This document shows positions 61,389-64,000 of a stretch of 64,000 nucleotides of DNA, piece by piece (the stretch's first letter is position 1; every line of letters starts with the position of its first letter). Location: contig JAHBXD010000002.1 of NCBI GenBank assembly GCA_019636695.1, positions 434,001 to 498,000 of the forward strand, in the 5' to 3' direction. Source of the stretch: Phycisphaeraceae bacterium (GTDB taxonomy: Bacteria > Planctomycetota > Phycisphaerae > Phycisphaerales > UBA1924). Under the pieces are notes generated by a model. It did not search any database and had not been told where the DNA came from. It was given only the letters and a program-made list of their open reading frames with translations. Position numbers and translations under genes: made by a program.

Positions 61389-61413
61389 ACCGGCCCGGAA
61401 CTTCCGGGCCGGT
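61389..61413 (+). terminator. Terminator between the exported protein gene and isocitrate dehydrogenase
   Basis: ACCGGCCCGGAA and TTCCGGGCCGGT form a perfect 12-bp inverted repeat with one central base. It is followed by TTCACTTTTG on the plus strand and lies between convergent genes. Confidence 0.8.
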
Positions 61414-61446
61414 TTCACTTTTGTCGCAACCCCGTGTGTGTCGCGC

Positions 61447-62928
61447 TTACTGCCCCTGCGCCAGCGAATATCCCGGTCGACCGTCAAACTCGCGCAGCAC
61501 CTGAAAATCGGTCACGAAGAACCGCTCGGCGATGCGACCGAGCAGCGCGATCGCGGGCGCCTGCCCGAGAACCTTCTCCGCCATGCCGGGTTTCAACTCG
61601 AAGCGCACGCGGTAATAATCTACGCATTCTGTATACACCGAGCCTGTCGGCCAGACCTGCGTCCCGCGGTTGGAGATCATCGTCAGCCGGAACGGCGACG
61701 GCTCGGCGAGCGAGCCGAGTATCGTCGCGATCTCCGTCGGCCCGTGCGTCGCGTCGATATACACATCGCATCCGACGACACGATTGACGACTTGCGTAAA
61801 CGTCCGAAGCATCGGGTTGTTCAGCGGTCGCGCCTGGCGCACGAATGTCGGCACATCCTGCTCCGGCACCGGCACCGGCGAGACGCTCGACGGCGCCTTG
61901 CCCAGGTGGCTGATGATCGCCTTGGCGAACGCCGCGGTTCCTACAGGCTCCTTTGCGGGGTTGCCGAAGTCCCCCGTCCGCACGCCGCTTTCCAGCGTCG
62001 CGAGCATCGCGTTCTCCAGCATCGCCGCCTGCTTGAGCAACCCGATGTGCCGGAGCATCATGAGCGACGAGAGCAGCAGGCTCGTCGGGTTGGCGATCCC
62101 CTTGCCGGCGATGTCCGGCGCGGTGCCGTGCACGGCCTCGAAAATGCTCACCTGCTGTCCGATGTTGGCGCTGGGCGCAAACCCCAGCCCGCCCACCAGC
62201 CCCGCCGCGAGATCGCTCACGATATCGCCCTGCAGATTCGGCAGCACGATCATCTGATACTGCTGCGGCCTAATCACCAGATTCATACACAACGCATCGA
62301 CAATTACATCGGCGATCTCGATTTCCCGATAATCCTGCCCGATCACGCGGAATCGCTCGAGAAACAGGCCGTCGGTCATCTTCATGATGTTGGCCTTGTG
62401 CCCGCAATGCACCTTGGTGATGCCCGAGGCACGTGCTGTCTCGAATGCAAACCGTGACACCTGGTCGCACCCCGGCGCACTGATCAGCCGCTTGCATTCG
62501 ATCACGTCATTGGTCAGCCGATGTTCGATTCCACCATAGGTGTCTTCGATGTTTTCACGCACGATATAAAAATTGACGTTTACCCCCGCTCGGCTGTACA
62601 CGGTCTCCACGCCCGGCAATGTTCGAAAATGCCGAAGATTCGCAAACGCGCCATACATCTTCCGAAGCGAGACGTTGATGCTCTTGCCGCCGCCGCCTTT
62701 AGGCGTCTCCATCGGGCCTTTGAGCACCAGCCCGCACTCTTCAACCGTGCGGCAGGCGGCTTCCGTCATCCCGCGGCTTTCACCTCGGTCGAACACCGCC
62801 TTGCCCATCTCCACCGGCACGAACGTCACGTGCTGCCCCACGCCCATCTCGTGCAGCACCATCAACGTCGCTTCCATGATCTCGGGGCCGATCCCGTCTC
62901 CGGGAGCTAGGGCGATGCGAAGACTCAT
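61447..62928 (-). CDS. icd: Isocitrate dehydrogenase, long (Thermus-type) form
   Basis: 493 residues. It converts isocitrate to 2-oxoglutarate and CO2 in the TCA cycle. The N-terminus LRIALAPGDGIGPEIMEATL, the substrate motif SINVSLRKMYGAFANLR, the Lys/Asp metal and catalytic regions (TKVHCGHKANIMKMTDGLFL, LPNLQGDIVSDLAAGLVGG) and AVHGTAPDIAGKGIANPTS are typical. A C-terminal extension of about 150 residues (from about 340) matches the long IDH of Thermus and similar bacteria. Cofactor preference (NAD or NADP) is not settled from sequence. The start is ATG 62928 with AAGGA 7 bases upstream; the longer frame lacks homology. Confidence 0.92.
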   Translation of the reverse strand: MSLRIALAPGDGIGPEIMEATLMVLHEMGVGQHVTFVPVEMGKAVFDRGESRGMTEAACRTVEECGLVLKGPMETPKGGGGKSINVSLRKMYGAFANLRHFRTLPGVETVYSRAGVNVNFYIVRENIEDTYGGIEHRLTNDVIECKRLISAPGCDQVSRFAFETARASGITKVHCGHKANIMKMTDGLFLERFRVIGQDYREIEIADVIVDALCMNLVIRPQQYQMIVLPNLQGDIVSDLAAGLVGGLGFAPSANIGQQVSIFEAVHGTAPDIAGKGIANPTSLLLSSLMMLRHIGLLKQAAMLENAMLATLESGVRTGDFGNPAKEPVGTAAFAKAIISHLGKAPSSVSPVPVPEQDVPTFVRQARPLNNPMLRTFTQVVNRVVGCDVYIDATHGPTEIATILGSLAEPSPFRLTMISNRGTQVWPTGSVYTECVDYYRVRFELKPGMAEKVLGQAPAIALLGRIAERFFVTDFQVLREFDGRPGYSLAQGQ

Positions 62929-63026
62929 GCGCAGGTCCTTGTCATGATGCGGTGTTGGATTCCCCTCCGCGGACGGCAAGCGTAGCGCCGCCCGCGCGAC
63001 ACCACCCACACGCGTTATCGGATGAT

Positions 63027-64000
63027 TCACGCCCTGCCTTCAGCCGCACACGCCCGACGAAGCCGATCGCCCACCGCACGCCAGATCGCCGTCTCCTCCG
63101 CCGTCGCCCCCACCGCCGGCGGGCGCTCAATCACAATCCGCGCCCCGCCGGCTGCATCCGCCTCGTGCAATGCGGCATACAGCCTCGCGGCATACGCTCG
63201 TGCGGCATTGGGCATCGCCACAAAGAACCGGCAGGTCCGCTTCGGCGAAACAAACCCAACCACCACATCCATATCACCGACCGATGCCATGTCGGCCGCA
63301 TCCGCAAGCATGCACGGCGTAGCAGGCGCGTAGTGCCGCTCGTGCATCCCGGGGCTGAGGACAACTTCCCTATCTTCCGCGCTTGCGGTCACCGTCTCTA
63401 CCGGCTCGCCCAGTTCCAGCTCGATCGCTTCGGCACCGATCACGCCCGGGCGAAGCACCCGCACCGGCCCTGCGGCGACCCACACCACGGTTGATTCGAT
63501 CCCCGCCTGGCACACCCCGCCGTCGAGCACGTAGACATCGTCAGCGCTGAACGCCGCGGCGACATGCGCTGCGGATGTCGGCGAAAGCCCCCCCGACCGG
63601 TTCGCACTCGGCCCAACCAGCGGCCCACCGAAGGTCTCGATCAATGCCAGCGCCAGCGGATGGGCCGGACAACGCATCCCCACCGTCGCCCCCCCCGCCG
63701 TCACCACCGGCGGAATCAGCCTCCCACGGTCGACAATGATCGTCAACGGCCCGGGCCAGAACCTCGCGGCGAGCCGCCGCGCACGCTCGGGCCACGATGC
63801 CGCATGTGTTCGCGCCATCTCTTCATCGCACACATGCACGATCAGCGGATTGGTCGAAGGCCGACCCTTGAGCGCAAAAACCCGTGCGATCGCCTCTACT
63901 CGAAGCGCATCAGCCCCAAGGCCATACACCGTCTCGGTCGGAAACGCCACGACGCCCCCGGCCCGAAGCCTGGCGACGGCAATCGAAATTTCTTCCGGCC
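63027..64000 (-). CDS. sua5: Threonylcarbamoyl-AMP synthase, Sua5 type (N-terminus beyond right edge)
   Basis: About 323 residues are visible; the frame stays open to the window end, so the start lies outside. The YrdC domain shows VAFPTETVYGLGADAL, KGRPSTNPLIVH, FWPGPLTII, VGMRCPAHPLALALI, GPLVGPSANRSGGLSPT and IESTVVWV. A C-terminal Sua5 domain follows (SPGMHERHYAPATPC onward). It makes the threonylcarbamoyl-AMP used for t6A37 in ANN-decoding tRNAs. The Sua5 C-terminal domain sets it apart from short TsaC. It is 98 bases upstream of icd on the same strand. Confidence 0.93.
   Translation of the reverse strand, partial: PEEISIAVARLRAGGVVAFPTETVYGLGADALRVEAIARVFALKGRPSTNPLIVHVCDEEMARTHAASWPERARRLAARFWPGPLTIIVDRGRLIPPVVTAGGATVGMRCPAHPLALALIETFGGPLVGPSANRSGGLSPTSAAHVAAAFSADDVYVLDGGVCQAGIESTVVWVAAGPVRVLRPGVIGAEAIELELGEPVETVTASAEDREVVLSPGMHERHYAPATPCMLADAADMASVGDMDVVVGFVSPKRTCRFFVAMPNAARAYAARLYAALHEADAAGGARIVIERPPAVGATAEETAIWRAVGDRLRRACAAEGRA

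Overview
The window is high-GC, gene-dense chromosomal DNA that best fits a planctomycete, probably of the class Phycisphaerae. The grounds are: secreted proteins ending in short Pro/Gly-hydrophobic-Arg sorting tails; a secreted beta-propeller ending in a dockerin-like SSDPND...DSSDFFFFLD module; a futalosine-pathway menaquinone gene (mqnC); a class II ribonucleotide reductase; and scattered housekeeping genes rather than classical operons. This placement is inference from gene content. No rRNA is present to confirm it.

Layout. 1-8.5 kb: the 3' end of a CoA-transferase subunit gene, a LOG-family hydrolase, a two-gene membrane protein/ABC ATPase operon, a TPR lipoprotein, purN and ftsY. 8.7-18 kb: an aldehyde dehydrogenase, a DUF3592-like membrane protein, smc, a pseudopilin-like protein and an RsbU-type phosphatase. 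18.1-20.0 kb: one protein joining a sugar-isomerase TIM barrel to a Gfo/Idh/MocA oxidoreductase. 20.1-21.4 kb: an arsR-arsM arsenic methylation operon with a near-consensus promoter that places transcription start at the start codon. 21.5-26.2 kb: a small lipoprotein, tRNA-Pro(TGG), a FlgI-like lipoprotein paralogue, dcd, and a four-helix-bundle (23S IVP family) gene bracketed by inverted heptamer repeats. 26.3-30.1 kb: nrdJ, followed by a structured, terminator-ended stretch that may be an RNA.

30.4-38.0 kb: four paralogous exported proteins, two on each strand, around a FmdB-like protein, an MprF-type flippase-like membrane protein, a lipoprotein and mqnC. 38.3-39.2 kb: a XerD-type recombinase. 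39.3-52.7 kb: a continuous minus-strand flagellar block read in the order flgG, flgA, flgH, flgI, flgJ-like, flgN, flgK, flgL, fliW, csrA, flagellin 2, flagellin 1. 52.9-64 kb: purH, a Bax-inhibitor-like membrane protein, an unrecognised protein with an HTH-like N-terminus, three further exported proteins, an isocitrate dehydrogenase with the long Thermus-type C-terminus, and the C-terminal part of a Sua5-type threonylcarbamoyl-AMP synthase that runs off the right edge.

How the genes work together. The flagellar block makes the distal rod, P and L rings (flgG, flgI, flgH, with flgA as ring chaperone), the hook-filament junction (flgK, flgL, with flgN as chaperone) and two filament proteins. 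CsrA and FliW lie immediately upstream of the flagellin genes, as in the known FliW-CsrA-flagellin partner switch. ArsR and ArsM form a detoxification unit based on methylation, with no efflux pump in view. purN and purH are two dispersed steps of de novo purine synthesis. Seven exported proteins with sorting tails or a dockerin-like end suggest a large cell-surface investment.
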